From assembly GCF_018390575.1 (NCBI RefSeq), contig NZ_JAHBCJ010000007.1, positions 109,929 to 173,928 of the forward strand: a DNA stretch of 64,000 nt, read 5' to 3'. Under the pieces are notes generated by a model. That model did no database searches. It was not told where the DNA came from and saw only the letters and a list, made by a program, of their open reading frames with translations. The DNA is from Bhargavaea massiliensis. GTDB lineage: Bacteria; Bacillota; Bacilli; Bacillales_A; Planococcaceae. Position numbers and translations under genes: made by a program. This document shows, one piece after another, positions 62,523-64,000 of this stretch (positions within the stretch are counted from its first letter, which is position 1; the number at the start of each line of letters is the position of its first letter).

Positions 62523-64000
62523 TTAAAGATCAATCGTCCGGACTGCGTGGATGTCTTCGATTTCGAGGAGTCGGCCGACTTCTTCGGGTTTGACTTCATT
62601 GTCGACGGTGATCATCATGATTGCATCTCCGCCTGCAGTTGAACGGCCTACCTGCATGGTCGCGATGTTGATGTTTTCTTCTGCAAGAAGGGTGCCGACA
62701 CGGCCGATCGCACCCGGCTGGTCTTTGTGCTTGATAAGAAGCAGATGGCCGGCCGGAACGACGTCAACGACATAATCATCCACTTTGACGATCCGTTCGC
62801 CGAGCACGTTGAGCAGTGTGCCCGACACGCTGTGCGTCTCGTCACCGGCTTTCACCTCTACGGTGATCAGGTGCTGGAAGCCCTTTGTCTGTGCAGATTT
62901 ATGCTCGGTGACCCCGATGCCGATCGAATCGGCGAGGTACTTTGCGTTCACGTCGTTTACATGTGTGCCGAGGTTGCGCTTCAGGATTCCTTTCAGCGCA
63001 TTGCGCGTGAGCGGGCGGACGTCGAATTCGGCCAGGTCGCCGGCATATCGGATGTTCACTTCGGTCAGCGGCTTGTCGGCCAGGTGAGAGATGAAGGCGC
63101 CGAGATCTTCGGCCAGGTCGAAGAACGGCCCGATTTTTGCCAGCACCTCGTGCGACACGGACGGCATGTTGACCGGATTGCGTACCGGATTGCCGCCGAA
63201 GAAGCGGACGACATCCCGGCCTACATCAATCGCAACGCTTTCCTGGGCCTCGATTGTGCTCGCGCCGAGGTGAGGCGTGGCGATGACCTGAGGCAGGTCG
63301 AGCAGGCGGTGGCCTGTGAATGGTTCGGTCTCGAATACATCGAGCGCCGCTCCCGCGACTTTGCCCGATTCGATTGCATCATAAAGCGCAACCTCGTCGA
63401 TAATGCCGCCCCGGGCGCAGTTGATGATGCGCACGCCGTCTTTCATTTTGGCAAACCGGTCCGCATTGATGAGGTGGCGGGTTTCCTTCATGAGCGGCGT
63501 GTGGACGGTGATGAAGTCGGCTGCGGCCACGACTTCATCCAGCGTGCCGACTGCAATGCCCATTTCCTTGGCGCGCTCTTCTGTCAGGAACGGGTCATAG
63601 GCGATGACCGACATGCGCTGTCCCTTGGCACGGCGGGCGACTTCCGCGCCGATCCTGCCGAGGCCGACGACGCCGAGCGTCTTTTCCTTGAGTTCGACCC
63701 CGACGAACCTTTTCCGGTCCCATTTGCCTTCCTTCAGAGATAGGAAGGCTTGGGGAATGTTCCGGGCGAGGGCGGTCATCATGGCGATCGTATGCTCCGC
63801 GGCAGAATTTGTGTTGCCGTCGGGCGCATTCACAACGATGATGCCTCGCTCGGTCGCCGCTTCCAGGTCGATGTTGTCGACGCCGACACCGGCGCGTCCG
63901 ATGATTTTCAGGTTGCCGGCCGCTTCGATCACTTCGCGGGTCACCTGGGTCTGGCTGCGGACAAGAAGAGCATCAACTTCTTTCACGGCAAGGAGGAGTT
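62523..64000 (-). CDS. serA: D-3-phosphoglycerate dehydrogenase, 5' end outside window
   Basis: First enzyme of serine synthesis, oxidising 3-phosphoglycerate with NAD. The visible part has VDALLVRSQTQVTREVIEAA, the NAD-binding GLGRIGAEVARRAKG, the catalytic Arg region NCARGGIIDE, His in TPHLGASTIEAQ, then the ASB and ACT domains ending VRTIDL. The frame stays open through the right edge, and about 40 N-terminal residues expected from the family are missing, so the GTG seen at 63986 is not the true start. Confidence 0.96.
   Translation of the reverse strand, partial: LLLAVKEVDALLVRSQTQVTREVIEAAGNLKIIGRAGVGVDNIDLEAATERGIIVVNAPDGNTNSAAEHTIAMMTALARNIPQAFLSLKEGKWDRKRFVGVELKEKTLGVVGLGRIGAEVARRAKGQRMSVIAYDPFLTEERAKEMGIAVGTLDEVVAAADFITVHTPLMKETRHLINADRFAKMKDGVRIINCARGGIIDEVALYDAIESGKVAGAALDVFETEPFTGHRLLDLPQVIATPHLGASTIEAQESVAIDVGRDVVRFFGGNPVRNPVNMPSVSHEVLAKIGPFFDLAEDLGAFISHLADKPLTEVNIRYAGDLAEFDVRPLTRNALKGILKRNLGTHVNDVNAKYLADSIGIGVTEHKSAQTKGFQHLITVEVKAGDETHSVSGTLLNVLGERIVKVDDYVVDVVPAGHLLLIKHKDQPGAIGRVGTLLAEENINIATMQVGRSTAGGDAIMMITVDNEVKPEEVGRLLEIEDIHAVRTIDL

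Overview
The window reads as chromosome of a fairly GC-rich member of the Bacillales. Its backbone follows the Bacillus order ligA-camS-gatCAB-dgkB-rlmCD, followed by a cydABS oxidase, a large KatE-type catalase, a YtvA-type LOV-STAS photoreceptor, a BCCT transporter and serA. Codon use and gene content point to Planococcaceae (Bhargavaea-like), but that is an impression and not a database result. No tRNA, rRNA, CRISPR array, transposase or recombinase gene was seen.

Layout. 1-16011 is conserved housekeeping: DNA ligase, a CamS lipoprotein, the Glu/Asp-tRNA amidotransferase, Cu/Zn superoxide dismutase, a thioredoxin-like protein with an apparent ATC start, diacylglycerol kinase, a NERD protein, a NUDIX hydrolase, a bd-type oxidase with small subunits, and RlmCD. 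The gaps in this part carry five imperfect tandem arrays with a 20- or 21-bp period. 16012-23682 is an accessory block at the 3' end of rlmCD. Three copies of the rlmCD tail bound two modules. Module one holds a VOC protein and a TPP-riboswitch-controlled SDR plus flavin monooxygenase pair, and ends in a decayed rlmCD duplicate. Module two is AT-richer and holds a three-gene operon of unknown families, one product being a Gly/Ala-rich membrane protein between coiled coils; it is the best candidate here for an undescribed conflict system. A DUF7662-like gene follows.

24237-33682 returns to chromosomal genes: a YdaP-like pyruvate oxidase, OsmC, Dus, HAD, two small unknowns, NUDIX, DUF4260, a serine hydrolase, VOC, GNAT and a broken CPBP protease gene. 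About 33800-41100 is a very AT-rich restriction-modification island with two adenine methyltransferases, a 180-aa protein, a McrB-like AAA protein without an N-terminal DNA-binding domain, a McrC-like nuclease and a zinc-ribbon protein. It resembles LlaJI in layout. It sits between a decayed copy and an intact copy of the same chromosomal gene.

41102-64000 is a stress, redox and transport segment. Two flavin-reductase paralogs, one in an operon with a luciferase-like monooxygenase, share a promoter-overlapping motif that resembles MhqR operators. Catalase and a small neighbour have sigma-B-like promoters, and the window also codes for a YtvA-like sensor that in Bacillus feeds the sigma-B pathway. 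Then come TetR/BCCT, a CocE-type hydrolase, LysR-AEC-LysR, a zinc macrodomain, an RraA-like protein, an SLC13 transporter with glycerate kinase, a HAD phosphatase and serA, which is cut by the right edge.
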